A DNA stretch of 64,000 bases. It comes from an uncultured Holophagaceae bacterium (GTDB taxonomy: Bacteria > Acidobacteriota > Holophagae > Holophagales > Holophagaceae). This document shows positions 18,364 to 28,355 of the stretch, piece after piece. The DNA is taken from the NCBI GenBank assembly GCA_903884655.1, contig CAISFO010000055.1:24028-88027 (forward strand), written 5' to 3'. Position 1 is the stretch's first letter, and each line of letters begins with the position of its first letter. A program made the position numbers and the translations under genes. The notes under the pieces were generated by a model. It searched no databases. It worked only from the letters and a program-made list of their open reading frames with translations, and was not told the DNA's origin.

Positions 18364-21300
18364 ATGCAGGTGTTCTTGATGCTGCCCCGTGCCCTTGCAG
18401 TCTTGTGTCTGGCCTTCGTCCTGCCCTTGAAGGCGCAGGTGGCGGGCAGTTTCCCCGTGCGTCGCTATGGGACGGACCAGGGTCTGGCCAGTGAAGTGGT
18501 CTCCGCGCTCGTGCAGGATCAGGCCGGGCGATTGTGGGCAGGCACGGAAGGGGGCCTAAGCTACTTCGATGGAAGCAGGTTCTCCCCATTCACCGGCCCC
18601 TTGCCTCCTGGTTTCGTGGTGAATCTGACGGTCGACCTGGATGGTACCCTCTGGGTGGCAACGGATGGCGGGTTGGCCCGGATCAGCCAGGGCCGGTCCA
18701 GGATCTACGGCGAGCCCGAGGGGATTCCGCGGGGCACAGTGCGAGAAGTCGTCAGGGATGCCGCAAGCCATCTCTGGGTGCTCATCGACTCCCAGGGCAT
18801 CCGCGTCCAGCAAAGTCCCAATGGCTTCGGCAGTCCGGGGGTCTGGCCCGGCAAGGAGCCCCCCGCCCATCTGTTTGCCCACCCCTCGCTGGTCGGCGCC
18901 TGGGCCACCACCTCCCGGGCCATCTGGCACTGGGATCAAGGCGGCTGGATGCCGGTGGCCCCACCCCCCTTCGAGCCTGGCGAGGTCATCCAGGACCTCG
19001 CCATCGACAGCACCTTGAACCTCTGGGTGCGCACGGCCAGTTCCCTGTGGCGGCGGCGCGCAGAGGTCCCCCGTACCTGGACCGCCACGAAGATGGCCGG
19101 TGGGTACAGCCACATCTCCAGGCTGAGCCGGGATTCGGAAGGCTGGGTCTGGGTCGACAACGCCGCGGGTCTGTTGAGGGTCAAGGGAGATCAAAGCGAG
19201 CAGTTCGGACATGCCCGAGGGGAAGCCCTGGGGGGCATGGTGGACCAGGAGGGCGGCCTCTGGCTGCGCACGGACAAGGGCGTGCTCCGGATTCTGGGGC
19301 AGACCCGGTGGCGCACCTATGGTCTCCAGGATGGGCTTCCCCTCGATACCGCCTGGCAGATGCTCCGGGACCGACAGGGTCGCCTTTGGGTGGGGACGGA
19401 CGCTGGACTGTGGGTCGAGGAGGGACGGCGGTTCAGACGGATCCTGACCGGACGGTTCCTGTCCATGGCCCTTGGAAAGGGCGACACCCTATGGGCGGCG
19501 GGGAGTCCTAGTGGAACGGTCCACCTGATCGACACCCGAACCCTTGCCACGACACCGCTCCGGATCGATGCCCTGCCCGTCGCCCGGATCACTCCAGGCT
19601 TGACCGTCGATGCCGAGGGCCTTCCCTGGGTGGCCGATGAGCGGGGTGGCGTGGTCCGGGGCACGAGATCAGGTCGGGACTGGACCTGGGAGACCATGCC
19701 GGTGGAGGGCGCTCCGCCCCGGGAAGTGCGAGGCCTGATCACCCTGTCGACCGGTGAGATCTTGATGCTTCACGACCAGCGGGCCTCGCTCTGGAGCGGG
19801 GGCTCCTGGCACCCGGTTCCGGATGTGCTACCGGAGCAGCCTTATGTGGCCAGCGCGGGCTCCGGCGGGGAAGTGGTCATCGCCTATAAGACCCGGCCCA
19901 TCCTCACCATCCACAGAATGAAGGGCGACCAACTGGTTCGAACCGGGATGGTCGATTTCACGGATGCCGGACGAAACCTGGTGGTCTACAGTGTCGGCAT
20001 CGACATCAACCGCCAGATCTGGGCCGGGACCTCCTATGGACTGGGCTACGTGACTGGCGAAAACCAGCCCCGGCTCCGCCTCCTGGGCTCGGAGGACCGC
20101 CTGGTCAGCCCGGAATGTGACCAGGGCGCCCTGCTGGTGGAACCCGGGCGCATCTGGATCGGCACCCCATCCGGCCTGATGAGCCATGACCCGGTTTCAG
20201 ACCCCATCCCGCAGATGTTGCGCCCACCCCTCATTCTCTCGGCACGGGTGGCTTCCCGCCCGCTCGACCTCTTCGAACCCGATCCAGAGCTGCCCCGCGA
20301 CCGGAACGAGCTGGAAGTGAATTTCATGGTCCCCAACTACCAGGTGCAGGATGCCCTGGTCTATGAGGCCAGGCTGTCGGGAGTGGACCAGGGCTGGATC
20401 CGTCTCGAGAGTCCTTACCTTCGCTATGCGGGTCTCCCGGCTGGGCCCCATGTGCTGGAGCTGCGCGGGATCACTCGCCAGGGGCTCCAGGGGCCAGTGA
20501 CTTCGTTCCGGTTCCGGGTCCGGCCGGCCTGGTGGGAACGCTGGTGGATCCGGGGCCTCGGGCTGCTCGGCCTCGGGTCCCTCTTCCTGCTGGTGGTCAA
20601 GGTCCGCCAGGCCCAGCTGGAGCGGCGCAACCGGGAACTCATCGATGAAGTGGACCGCCAGACCTCGGCCCTGGTGCAGGCTTCCAATGCGAAGAGCGCC
20701 TTCCTGGCCAACATGAGCCACGAAATCAGGACACCGATGAACGCCATCATCGGCATGACCCACCTGGCCCTGCAGACGGAGCTCACGCCCAAGCAGCACG
20801 ACTATCTGACCAAGGCGAAGCGGGCCTCGGATTCCTTGCTCGGCATCATCAACGACATCCTCGATTTCTCCAAGATCGAGGCGGGCAAGCTCGACATTGA
20901 AGCTCAGGAGTTCCTGCTCGAAGATGTCCTGGAGCGGGTGATCGCCCTGGTGGGCACCCGGGCTAGTGAGAAACGGCTGGAATGGCTGGTGGAGATCGCG
21001 CCGGAGGTGCCGCGTACCCTCGTCGGCGACCCCCTGCGGCTCGGCCAGCTCCTGGTGAACATCTGCAGCAATGCGATCAAGTTCACCGACGTCGGCGAAG
21101 TCGTCTTGTCCGCCCTTCCCTGCGCCCCGCCAAGCGAGCGCAAGGTGGAGCTCCAGTTCTCGATCCGCGACACCGGGATCGGGATGTCGGAGCAACAGAA
21201 GGAACAGTTGTTCCAGGCCTTCCACCAGGTGGATCCCTCCAGCACGCGCCGCTTCGCCGGGACCGGTCTGGGCCTGGCCATCTGCAGGCACTTGGTGGAG

Positions 21301-22647
21301 CTCATGGGAGGCCGCATCTGGGTGGAAAGCGAGCCTGGAAAGGGGAGCGTGTTCTGCTTCACCCTCACGTTCGGCTTGAGTGAGAATGCATTGCCCACCC
21401 TCCTGGAAGGAGCCCGGGACCTTCAAGGATTGCAGGTTCTTCTCGTGGACGACTGCGGGAAGGCACGGGAAATCCTGCTCGAGCTGCTCGTGTCGCAGGG
21501 TTGCCGTGTCACGGTGGCAGGCTCCGGAGCGGAAGGACTGGCCACACTCTCCCGGAAGGACCCGGCCACCCGATTCGACCTGGTCCTCCTGGACGGGAAC
21601 ATGCCCGAGATGGATGGTTTCGAGACCGCCCGTCGGATCCGCCTACTCCCCTGGCCAGCTGCGAAACCCAAGCTCATCCTCATGGGCGGCTTCGGCGATG
21701 AAGCATTCCAGCGGCAGACCTCGATGGAACAGCTGGACGGTCTTCTGACCAAGCCGGTGACGGCGACCAGACTGGTTGAAGCCATCAAGGACGCGATCCA
21801 TCCGGATGCCCGCCGGGCGACTCCGGCCGTGCGCTCCGCCTCCACCGTGGAACCGGTGCTGAATGGGGCCCACATCCTGCTGGTGGAAGACAACGACTTC
21901 AACCAGCAGGTCGCCGAGGAGCTCTTGATTGCGGCCGGCATGGTGGTCACCATCGCCTCCAACGGGAAGGAGGCTCTGGACCTCACCGATGGGACCAGGT
22001 TCGATGCCGTGTTGATGGACCTGCAGATGCCCATCATGGATGGCTACGAATCGGTGGCACTGATGCGAGAACGGCGGGACCTCCAGTCCCTTCCCATCAT
22101 CGCCATGACAGCTCACGCCCTGCTGGCGGAACGCGAGAAATGCCTGGCCATCGGCATGAACGACTATGTCACCAAGCCCATCGATCCTGCCCAGCTGTAC
22201 CAGATTCTCCGAAAGTGGGTCGCACCCCGTCACGCCATGACACCGCGGATCCAGCCAGTCACGACCTTCCCTCCGCCCACGAGCAGCTTCGATGACCTTG
22301 GTCCCTTGCCAGGCATATCTGTGCAGGTCGGCCTCGACTTCGCCATGGGGCGAAGGGACCTCTACCGGAATGTCCTCGACAAGTTCCTGTCACTCAAATC
22401 CAACACAGCCTCCGACCTGTATTCCGCACTGGAAAATCGGCAGGTGGAAACGGCCACACGGATCGCCCACAGCATGATCGCCGGAGCCGCCACCATCGGC
22501 GCCGGCCGGCTCTCTGCCACGGCCCTGGAGCTCGAACAGGCCCTCCTTGATGGCGAAACGTCCACCTGGGAAGACCTGGCGGCAAGGTTCGAACAGGATC
22601 TCGAGGAAGTCCTGGATGGGCTGAGAGCCCACCCGGGCATGCCCTAG
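18364..22647 (+). CDS. Hybrid histidine kinase with periplasmic beta-propeller sensor, two receivers and Hpt
   Basis: 1427 residues from the ATG at 18364 (a TTG at 18361 is the alternative). Order: signal peptide (to about residue 25, ending LKAQ); two-component-regulator propeller repeats (for example [16 protein letters not shown] and [12 protein letters not shown]) over about 30-620; a Y_Y_Y domain (about 630-715); one membrane helix (about 735-755); HisKA with His786 in [14 protein letters not shown]; HATPase ([15 protein letters not shown]); two receivers ([13 protein letters not shown] and [13 protein letters not shown]); and a C-terminal Hpt ([14 protein letters not shown]). From the HisKA to the C terminus it is a close paralogue of the 12495-18218 protein. 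Propeller kinases of this class often sense polysaccharide breakdown products; that is not shown here. It lies 145 bases after the fusion gene and may share its transcript. Confidence 0.92.
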   Translation: MQVFLMLPRALAVLCLAFVLPLKAQVAGSFPVRRYGTDQGLASEVVSALVQDQAGRLWAGTEGGLSYFDGSRFSPFTGPLPPGFVVNLTVDLDGTLWVATDGGLARISQGRSRIYGEPEGIPRGTVREVVRDAASHLWVLIDSQGIRVQQSPNGFGSPGVWPGKEPPAHLFAHPSLVGAWATTSRAIWHWDQGGWMPVAPPPFEPGEVIQDLAIDSTLNLWVRTASSLWRRRAEVPRTWTATKMAGGYSHISRLSRDSEGWVWVDNAAGLLRVKGDQSEQFGHARGEALGGMVDQEGGLWLRTDKGVLRILGQTRWRTYGLQDGLPLDTAWQMLRDRQGRLWVGTDAGLWVEEGRRFRRILTGRFLSMALGKGDTLWAAGSPSGTVHLIDTRTLATTPLRIDALPVARITPGLTVDAEGLPWVADERGGVVRGTRSGRDWTWETMPVEGAPPREVRGLITLSTGEILMLHDQRASLWSGGSWHPVPDVLPEQPYVASAGSGGEVVIAYKTRPILTIHRMKGDQLVRTGMVDFTDAGRNLVVYSVGIDINRQIWAGTSYGLGYVTGENQPRLRLLGSEDRLVSPECDQGALLVEPGRIWIGTPSGLMSHDPVSDPIPQMLRPPLILSARVASRPLDLFEPDPELPRDRNELEVNFMVPNYQVQDALVYEARLSGVDQGWIRLESPYLRYAGLPAGPHVLELRGITRQGLQGPVTSFRFRVRPAWWERWWIRGLGLLGLGSLFLLVVKVRQAQLERRNRELIDEVDRQTSALVQASNAKSAFLANMSHEIRTPMNAIIGMTHLALQTELTPKQHDYLTKAKRASDSLLGIINDILDFSKIEAGKLDIEAQEFLLEDVLERVIALVGTRASEKRLEWLVEIAPEVPRTLVGDPLRLGQLLVNICSNAIKFTDVGEVVLSALPCAPPSERKVELQFSIRDTGIGMSEQQKEQLFQAFHQVDPSSTRRFAGTGLGLAICRHLVELMGGRIWVESEPGKGSVFCFTLTFGLSENALPTLLEGARDLQGLQVLLVDDCGKAREILLELLVSQGCRVTVAGSGAEGLATLSRKDPATRFDLVLLDGNMPEMDGFETARRIRLLPWPAAKPKLILMGGFGDEAFQRQTSMEQLDGLLTKPVTATRLVEAIKDAIHPDARRATPAVRSASTVEPVLNGAHILLVEDNDFNQQVAEELLIAAGMVVTIASNGKEALDLTDGTRFDAVLMDLQMPIMDGYESVALMRERRDLQSLPIIAMTAHALLAEREKCLAIGMNDYVTKPIDPAQLYQILRKWVAPRHAMTPRIQPVTTFPPPTSSFDDLGPLPGISVQVGLDFAMGRRDLYRNVLDKFLSLKSNTASDLYSALENRQVETATRIAHSMIAGAATIGAGRLSATALELEQALLDGETSTWEDLAARFEQDLEEVLDGLRAHPGMP

Positions 22648-22754
22648 CTCGATCCGCCTGGTGGCAACTCCACTGCCCCAGGATGGCCGCACGCCTGGAA
22701 ATCACCCCTGGCTCGCGCACAACCAGCCTAGAATCGCCGCATGCCCCGGAGCCG

Positions 22755-23213
22755 ATGATGAGACGTTTGTGCTTGCTGCTCCTGCTGGCCTGCAGCCTTC
22801 CAGCCCTGGCTGAAGATGGCTGCAAATCGAAGCTTCAGGAGTTTGTCAACCGGAGCGGATTCACGGTCAAAGTGGCGAGACCCTGCCAGGTCTGGGTGGC
22901 CATCGACGCCCTTTCCATTCCCCGGGAGGGTGGCCTGCAGGGCATGCTGCTGATTGCCCAGGAAGGAGAACTGGGCATCCTCGGGACCGTCGTGCAGACC
23001 AAGGCCAAGCTGAGCCTTTCCGCTGAGCTCATGACGAGGCTGCTCCAAATGAACAACGAGATCGAATTCGCAAAGGTGGGCCTCGACAGCGACGGTGACT
23101 TGTTCATCCGGGCTGAACTCCGCATGAATACCCTCACCGAGGAGGAATTCAAGGCCACCGTGAAGAACCTCACCGAAGCCAGCGCCAAGGTCTACGCGGC
23201 GTTGAAGAAGTGA
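22755..23213 (+). CDS. Secreted YbjN-like (type III chaperone-fold) protein
   Basis: 152 residues from the ATG at 22755, with CGGAG just upstream; the frame is open for 24 more codons but these add no signal. A signal peptide (MMRRLCLLLLLACSLPALA) precedes the mature part. The body (LSAELMTRLLQMNNEIEFAKVG followed by SDGDLFIRAEL) has the alternating pattern of the YbjN/T3SC-like family. Function is unknown. An alternative reading of LLAC as a lipobox would make it a lipoprotein. It follows the propeller kinase by 107 bases and is convergent with recG. Confidence 0.65.
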   Translation: MMRRLCLLLLLACSLPALAEDGCKSKLQEFVNRSGFTVKVARPCQVWVAIDALSIPREGGLQGMLLIAQEGELGILGTVVQTKAKLSLSAELMTRLLQMNNEIEFAKVGLDSDGDLFIRAELRMNTLTEEEFKATVKNLTEASAKVYAALKK

Positions 23214-23228
23214 CTTTCCCACCGGCGG

Positions 23229-25313
23229 TCAGCTTATTTCCGCCAGCCTGAACCGGGTCTGCTCCCGCCTCAACCAGTCGCTCTGGGCCTCGCTAAGACC
23301 GATATTCAGGGCCCGATCCGCTGCCTCGCGGCACCGCAGGAGCAGCGCCCGGTCCCGCACCAGATCCGCCACCTGGAAGCGCGGCAACCCCGCCTGCTTC
23401 ACGCCGAAGAACTCGCCGGGCCCTCGCAATTCCAGATCCCGCTGGGCGATGCGGAAGCCGTCCTGGGTCTCGACCAGGGTTTGCAGGCGCTCGGTCTCCG
23501 ACCCGCTGATCATGAGGAAATGGCTGGCGTGCTCACCCCGGCCCACGCGGCCCCGCAGCTGGTGAAGCTGGCTCAGGCCGAAGCGCTCGGCATGATCGAC
23601 CACCATGACCGTGGCATTGGGCACGTCCACGCCCACTTCGATCACCGTGGTGGCCAGCAGGATCTTCGCTTCGCCGGACACGAAGCGGGCCATGCGGGCC
23701 GCCATCTCGTCGGCCTTCAGGCGGCCATGCACCACTTCGATGACCTCGTCCGGAAAGATGCCCCGCAGCAGGGCCTCCATGGCCTGGATATCCCGGAGCT
23801 GCACCTTGCCCTCGTCCGAGGGATCGATGCTGGGGCTCACCACGAAGGCCTGGCGGCCCGCGGCCAGCTCCCGGCGCACCTGCTCCCAGGCCCGTTCCGC
23901 GAACTCGGGTTTGTGCAGCTTCGTCCGGATGGGCTGGCGCCCGGGTGGCAACTCGTCCAGTACGCTCTGGTCCAGGTCCCCGAACACCGCGAGGGCCAGC
24001 GAACGGGGGATGGGTGTGGCGCTCATCACCAGCCAGTGGGGATCGCCGCCCTTCTCCTTCAGGGCCTCACGCTGCTTGACGCCGAAGCGGTGCTGCTCGT
24101 CCACCACCACCAGTTGCAGCCGGTGGAAGCTCACCGCCTCCTGGAACAAGGCGTGGGTGCCCACCACATAGCGGGCCTCGCCACTGGCGATACGGGCCAT
24201 GGCGGCGCGTTTCTCGGCGGACTTCATGCCCCCCAGCAGCAGCTGCAAGGAACCAGCCTGCTCACCGAGGTAGCGGCTGAAACTGGCGGCGTGCTGCCGG
24301 GCCAGTACTTCCGTGGGCACCAGCAGAGCGCCCTGCCCGCCGGTTTCGGCGACCATGGCCATGGCCAGCAGAGCCACCAGCGTCTTCCCGCTGCCCACGT
24401 CTCCCTGCAGGAGCCGGTTCATCACCCGGCCCGAGGTGAGGTCCGCCACGATCTCCTTGAACGCCCGCCGCTGGGCGCCAGTGAGGTGGAAGGGCAGGAA
24501 GCCCCGCAGCCGCTCCCGCAGCTCCGGCGAGGTGGGTACCACCAGGCCTTTCCGTTTGAGCCGTCCATCCCGGCGCAGGGCAATGCCCAGGGAGAAAGCA
24601 AACAGTTCCTCCGAGGCCAGCCGTCGATGGGCAGGGGTGGTGCCGGCTTCCAGCTCCTGGGCCTCGCTCGCATCAGGGGGGTCGTGCAGCAGGCGCAAGG
24701 CGGTCAGGGTGTCCGGCAGATCCTTCGCGAGGTCGTGAGGAAGCCAGTCCTCCGCCAACTGCACACGGTCCTGGGCCTCTGCGACCAGTTTCTGCCGCAC
24801 CCGCCCAGGTACGATGCCCAGCTTGCGGTACAAAGGCAGGTAGCGGCGCACCCAGCCGATGTCCCCGCTCCGCTCCATCACCTCGAACTGGGGTCCCCGC
24901 ATTTCGAGCCCGTGGCGCCCCAGGACCAGCGCACCGAACACCAGGAGCCGGTCCCCCACCTTCAGACTGCGTCCCAGGTAGGGCTGATTGAACCAGAGGA
25001 GCCGCAGGGTGCCCGTCCCGTCCCCGAGCAGAACCTCTGTGAGGGCCAGGCGCTGGATCCGGGTACTGCTCTGGCGCAGGTCCTGGATGGTACCCAGCAC
25101 CGTCACGATGCCGGAATCCTGAGCCTCGAAGCCGCGCATGTCCAGGCTGCCCAGGGGCCTCAGGCTGCCCCGATCCACGTAGCGGTAGGGCAGGCTCCAC
25201 AGCAGGTCGCGCAGCGTGTCGATGCCCGCTTCCTGCAAGGCCGCCGCCCGCGCCGGACCCAGGCCCCGAAGGACCGTGACCTTGGACGAGAGCGGAAGCG
25301 GAGCGAGGGACAT
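23229..25313 (-). CDS. recG: ATP-dependent DNA helicase RecG
   Basis: 694 residues, normal for RecG. An N-terminal wedge/OB domain (about 60-200, containing GDGTGTLRLLWFNQPYL) is followed by the helicase core. Walker A is GDVGSGKT (about 303-310), motif II is DEQH (about 402), and the later motifs include HGRLKADEMAARMARF, LLATTVIEVGVDVPNA and QLHQLRGRVGRGEHASH, the last a RecG hallmark. RecG remodels stalled forks and Holliday junctions. The gene is monocistronic, convergent with the YbjN-like gene. Confidence 0.97.
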   Translation of the reverse strand: MSLAPLPLSSKVTVLRGLGPARAAALQEAGIDTLRDLLWSLPYRYVDRGSLRPLGSLDMRGFEAQDSGIVTVLGTIQDLRQSSTRIQRLALTEVLLGDGTGTLRLLWFNQPYLGRSLKVGDRLLVFGALVLGRHGLEMRGPQFEVMERSGDIGWVRRYLPLYRKLGIVPGRVRQKLVAEAQDRVQLAEDWLPHDLAKDLPDTLTALRLLHDPPDASEAQELEAGTTPAHRRLASEELFAFSLGIALRRDGRLKRKGLVVPTSPELRERLRGFLPFHLTGAQRRAFKEIVADLTSGRVMNRLLQGDVGSGKTLVALLAMAMVAETGGQGALLVPTEVLARQHAASFSRYLGEQAGSLQLLLGGMKSAEKRAAMARIASGEARYVVGTHALFQEAVSFHRLQLVVVDEQHRFGVKQREALKEKGGDPHWLVMSATPIPRSLALAVFGDLDQSVLDELPPGRQPIRTKLHKPEFAERAWEQVRRELAAGRQAFVVSPSIDPSDEGKVQLRDIQAMEALLRGIFPDEVIEVVHGRLKADEMAARMARFVSGEAKILLATTVIEVGVDVPNATVMVVDHAERFGLSQLHQLRGRVGRGEHASHFLMISGSETERLQTLVETQDGFRIAQRDLELRGPGEFFGVKQAGLPRFQVADLVRDRALLLRCREAADRALNIGLSEAQSDWLRREQTRFRLAEIS

Positions 25314-25366
25314 GGCTGGAGTTCAGCCTAGCCGCAGCCCTCGTCCTGCACCATTTGGACCTGGGC

Positions 25367-26575
25367 CTAGACGTGTACCGCTGTGCGGGCCATGGCCTTG
25401 ACCAGGGCCTGTTCGAGGTCCGCCCAGAGGTCCTCGGGGCCTTCGAGCCCCACCGACAGCCGCATGAGCGACTGGGAGACGCCACTGTGCTCGCGGGCTT
25501 CGGCGTTCACCACCCGGTGAGTCAGTGCGGCAGGATGCTGGATGAGGGTGTCCACGCTGCCGAGGGACACGGCGGGGGTCATGAGTTTCACTTCTGCCAT
25601 GACCGTGGAGGCCGCCTCGAAGCCACCCACCAGTTCGAAGGCGATGAGGGAACCGGGGCCCTTCATCTGGCGGCCCAGCAGTCCCTTGGGATCCTGGCCC
25701 GGCAGGCCGGGGAAGTGCACGGCGGTAATGGCGGGGTGCTTGGCCAGGCGCTCCGCCAGGACCTTGGCGCCCTCCTGCTGGGCCCTGACCCGCAGCGGCA
25801 GGGTGGGCAGGCCACGGTGCAGCAGGTAGGCGGCCAGGGGATGCAGGACGTTGCCGGTGATGACGCGCACCTTGCGCAGTTCCGTGGCCCAGTCCTTGTT
25901 GGTGGCCACCAGACCCGCCAGCACATCACCATGGCCGCCCAGGAACTTGGTGGCGCTGTGGAGGACCAGGGTCACGCCCTGCTTGATGGGGTTCTGCAGG
26001 ATGGGTGTGGCGAAGGTGTTGTCGACCAGCACGGGCACCTTGCCCGCCTGGCGCACCACATCCTCGAGGTCCAGCAGGGCCAGGGTGGGATTGGCCGGCG
26101 TTTCCACGATCACCATGGCCGTGTCGGGACGCATGGCCGCGGCGATGCCATCGGCCTCGGCCCAGGTCACTTCGAGGCCCAGCATGCCTGAGGCCAGCAG
26201 ATGGTCCGTCCCGCCGTAGATGGGCCGCACGGCCACGATATGGCTGCCCCGCGTCTTGGCGGCCATGAGGCTCGCGGTCACCGCCGCCATGCCGGAGCTG
26301 AAGGCCACGCATTCCTCGGCGCCCTCCAGCTGGGCCAGTGCCTCTTCGTACCGGGCCACGGTGGGGTTGTAGAGCCTTGAATAGACAGGGCTTCCCATGG
26401 GCAGGCCGCCCATGGCCATGGCCTCAAGGCTCTGGCCGCCCTCTTCCAGGTTGTGCAGAGGGTAGGTGCTGCTGAGGTCGATGGGCATCGCATGGATCCC
26501 CTGCTCGTGCAGCACTTCGCGACCGGCATGAACGGCCTGGGTTTCCTGTGACATCGAGGCGGTGGGACGGGTCAT
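25367..26575 (-). CDS. Cys/Met-metabolism PLP enzyme (methionine gamma-lyase / cystathionine-type family)
   Basis: 402 residues. The fold-type I PLP signature is clear: SRLYNPTVARYEEALAQLEG, YGGTDHLL (PLP-stacking Tyr), VDNTFATPIL, and the Schiff-base lysine near residue 211 in SATKFLGGHGD. The C-terminal SLGSVDTLIQHPA also fits. Members are methionine gamma-lyases, cystathionine gamma-synthases or gamma-lyases, or O-acetylhomoserine sulfhydrylases; the sequence does not separate these with certainty. Divergent placement from an Lrp-type gene, with a palindrome between them, suggests an amino-acid-responsive catabolic lyase such as methionine gamma-lyase. Confidence 0.88.
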   Translation of the reverse strand: MTRPTASMSQETQAVHAGREVLHEQGIHAMPIDLSSTYPLHNLEEGGQSLEAMAMGGLPMGSPVYSRLYNPTVARYEEALAQLEGAEECVAFSSGMAAVTASLMAAKTRGSHIVAVRPIYGGTDHLLASGMLGLEVTWAEADGIAAAMRPDTAMVIVETPANPTLALLDLEDVVRQAGKVPVLVDNTFATPILQNPIKQGVTLVLHSATKFLGGHGDVLAGLVATNKDWATELRKVRVITGNVLHPLAAYLLHRGLPTLPLRVRAQQEGAKVLAERLAKHPAITAVHFPGLPGQDPKGLLGRQMKGPGSLIAFELVGGFEAASTVMAEVKLMTPAVSLGSVDTLIQHPAALTHRVVNAEAREHSGVSQSLMRLSVGLEGPEDLWADLEQALVKAMARTAVHV

Positions 26576-26611
26576 GGGACAACTCCTGTCCCCTCAATGT
26601 AGGTTCGATCG

Positions 26612-26630
26612 ATTCGGCATTCTGCCGAAT
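26612..26630. promoter_or_regulatory. Palindromic operator between the PLP lyase and Lrp-type regulator
   Basis: ATTCGGCA, TTC, TGCCGAAT: a perfect 8-bp inverted repeat with a 3-base spacer, centred in a 67-base divergent intergenic region. It sits 12 bases before the regulator start and 36 before the lyase start. The position fits an Lrp/AsnC-family binding site controlling both genes. Confidence 0.65.
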
Positions 26631-26642
26631 TGATTTCGTGAA

Positions 26643-27131
26643 ATGATGGAGTTCATGGAACTGGACCGAATCGACTGCGCCCTTATCGAGCATTTGCAGA
26701 AGGATGCTCGGCTATCCAACAAGGAACTGGCCTCGGCGGTGGGTCTGGCGCCTTCCTCCTGCCTGGCCCGGGTGCAGCGGCTGAAAACCGAGGGCGTGCT
26801 GAAGGGCGCCCACGCGGAGGTGGACCCGGAGACCCTGGGCGTAGGCCTCCAGGCGCTCATCGCCGTGCAGCTCCGCCAGCACAGCAGGGCCCAGGTGCTG
26901 GCCTTCTGGAAGCACATCATGGGCCTGCCCGAAGTCCTCACCGTCTTCCACGTGGCAGGTGCCCACGACTTCCAGGTCCATGTGGCCGTCCGGGACGCCC
27001 ACCACTTGCGGGACCTGGCCCTGGACGCCTTCACCACCCGGCCCGAGGTGTCCCACATCCAGACCAGCCTCATCTTCGAAGTCGCCAAGGGGAAGGTGAT
27101 GCCGAACTACAAGGCCGCTAATCCCCGATGA
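26643..27131 (+). CDS. Lrp/AsnC family transcriptional regulator
   Basis: 162 residues. An N-terminal helix-turn-helix (about 8-60: LDRIDCALIEHLQKDARLSNKELASAVGLAPSSCLARVQRL) is followed by an RAM/ligand-binding domain (about 70-150, with VFHVAGAHDFQVHVAVRD). A second ATG at 26655 gives the more usual MELDRID start, but GGAG then lies only 3 bases away. These proteins form octamers or dimers and respond to amino acids. It most likely controls the divergent PLP lyase. Its 3' end overlaps the convergent TMEM175 gene by 14 bases. Confidence 0.92.
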   Translation: MMEFMELDRIDCALIEHLQKDARLSNKELASAVGLAPSSCLARVQRLKTEGVLKGAHAEVDPETLGVGLQALIAVQLRQHSRAQVLAFWKHIMGLPEVLTVFHVAGAHDFQVHVAVRDAHHLRDLALDAFTTRPEVSHIQTSLIFEVAKGKVMPNYKAANPR

Positions 27132-27693
27132 CCCGCTCGATGCGCCGGTCCGGGATGAGCCACATCAGGGCCACCACCCAGTAGAGGCCGAAACCCAACC
27201 AGCGGTTGGCGAAGGACAGCAGGATGGCGGCGGCGTAGATGGCGATGGACAGCTTCCCCTTGAAATCACTGCCCACAGCCGTACCCAGCAAAGAACCCTC
27301 TTTGTGGTAGTGGATGAGGCACTGGCTCAGCAGGTAGTAGGCCACCCCGGCCATGATCAGCACCCCACCGTAGAGCGCCACGGGTCGCGCCGCGAAGTGG
27401 TTCTCGCCCATCCAGGCAGTGGCGAAGGGCACGAGCGACAGCCAGAACAGCAGGTGGGTGTTGGCCCAGAGGATTGGACCGTTCACCTTCTTCACCGCGT
27501 GCAGCAGGTGGTGGTGGTTGTTCCAGTAGATGGCGAGGTAGATGAAGCTCAGGGCGTAGCTCACGAAGGTCGGCAACAGCACGCCCAGGGCTGCAAAGGA
27601 GTCCCCGTGGGGCACTTTCAGCTCCAGCACCATGATCGTGATGAGGATGGCCAGCACGCCGTCGCTGAAGGCTTCGAGCCGATTCTTGCCCAT
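27118..27693 (-). CDS. TMEM175-family (DUF1211) membrane protein, probable potassium channel
   Basis: 191 residues from the ATG at 27693, with GAGGGG about 9 bases upstream; 11 further codons are open upstream but lie outside the conserved domain. It has the family's N-terminal RLEAFSDGVLAI motif on helix 1 and about six membrane segments, including WNNHHHLLHAV and WANTHLLFWLSLVPFATAW. Bacterial TMEM175 proteins are tetrameric K+-selective channels lacking a TVGYG filter. A physiological role here cannot be read from context. Confidence 0.88.
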   Translation of the reverse strand: MGKNRLEAFSDGVLAILITIMVLELKVPHGDSFAALGVLLPTFVSYALSFIYLAIYWNNHHHLLHAVKKVNGPILWANTHLLFWLSLVPFATAWMGENHFAARPVALYGGVLIMAGVAYYLLSQCLIHYHKEGSLLGTAVGSDFKGKLSIAIYAAAILLSFANRWLGFGLYWVVALMWLIPDRRIERVIGD

Positions 27694-27801
27694 GCCTGGC
27701 CCCCTCAGGAGGGTCGATTGTGGCACAAAGATGCCTAGGGCCCCGACGGATCCCGGCTGAACGTATTCTCGGCGATCAGGCTTCTGGTATCGCGAGCAAG
27801 T

Positions 27802-28218
27802 CTAGTTTTTACGTGCGGTGAAGGTGAATTTTTCTTTTGGAATCACCTTGTTCCCCACGACCACCAGCTTGCCTTGAATGATGTTGGGCGTCTCCAGGGT
27901 CCCCGTGAGGCCAGAGTAGTTGCAGTCATAGCCCGCACAGTCGAACCCTGCCGACCGGGTCGTGATGGTCGAGCCCACCTTCCCGGCGATGACCTGCATG
28001 GCCACTTCGATGCCCTTGTAATAGAGCACGGCATTGTAATAGTTATCGACATCGCCATATTTAATCGTCGTGTCATTTTTCACGGACCAGGTGGCCCGGC
28101 TGCCATCGTTGAAATGCAGCGTCCAGAACCCCACCAGGGGGCCGGCTGCAGAACACACTTGCGCCCCGAAAAGGCTGATGGCCAGCCCGATCGCTACGGT
28201 CCATTTCCTGTTGTGCAT
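27802..28218 (-). CDS. Small secreted protein of unknown function
   Basis: 138 residues from the ATG at 28218, which has a perfect AGGAGG 5 bases upstream. The signal peptide is MHNRKWTVAIGLAISLFGA through SAA. The mature part is beta-rich (VGFWTLHFNDGSRATWSVKND...) with one CAGYDC cysteine pair and no family I recognise. Its composition is less GC-rich than its neighbours, with several A/T-ending codons, so it may have been acquired. It stands alone. Confidence 0.6.
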   Translation of the reverse strand: MHNRKWTVAIGLAISLFGAQVCSAAGPLVGFWTLHFNDGSRATWSVKNDTTIKYGDVDNYYNAVLYYKGIEVAMQVIAGKVGSTITTRSAGFDCAGYDCNYSGLTGTLETPNIIQGKLVVVGNKVIPKEKFTFTARKN

Positions 28219-28355
28219 AAAGCCTCCTGGAGATCCATGTTGGTGGATTTTTCGGAAGGTGTATAGCCAGCCCTTAGAAACGCCTTGAAGCAGTGGATCG
28301 CTCCCGGGCTGGAGGGGACCCGTCCCGCCTGGTTCCACGCCCCAGCGCCTGCGGA

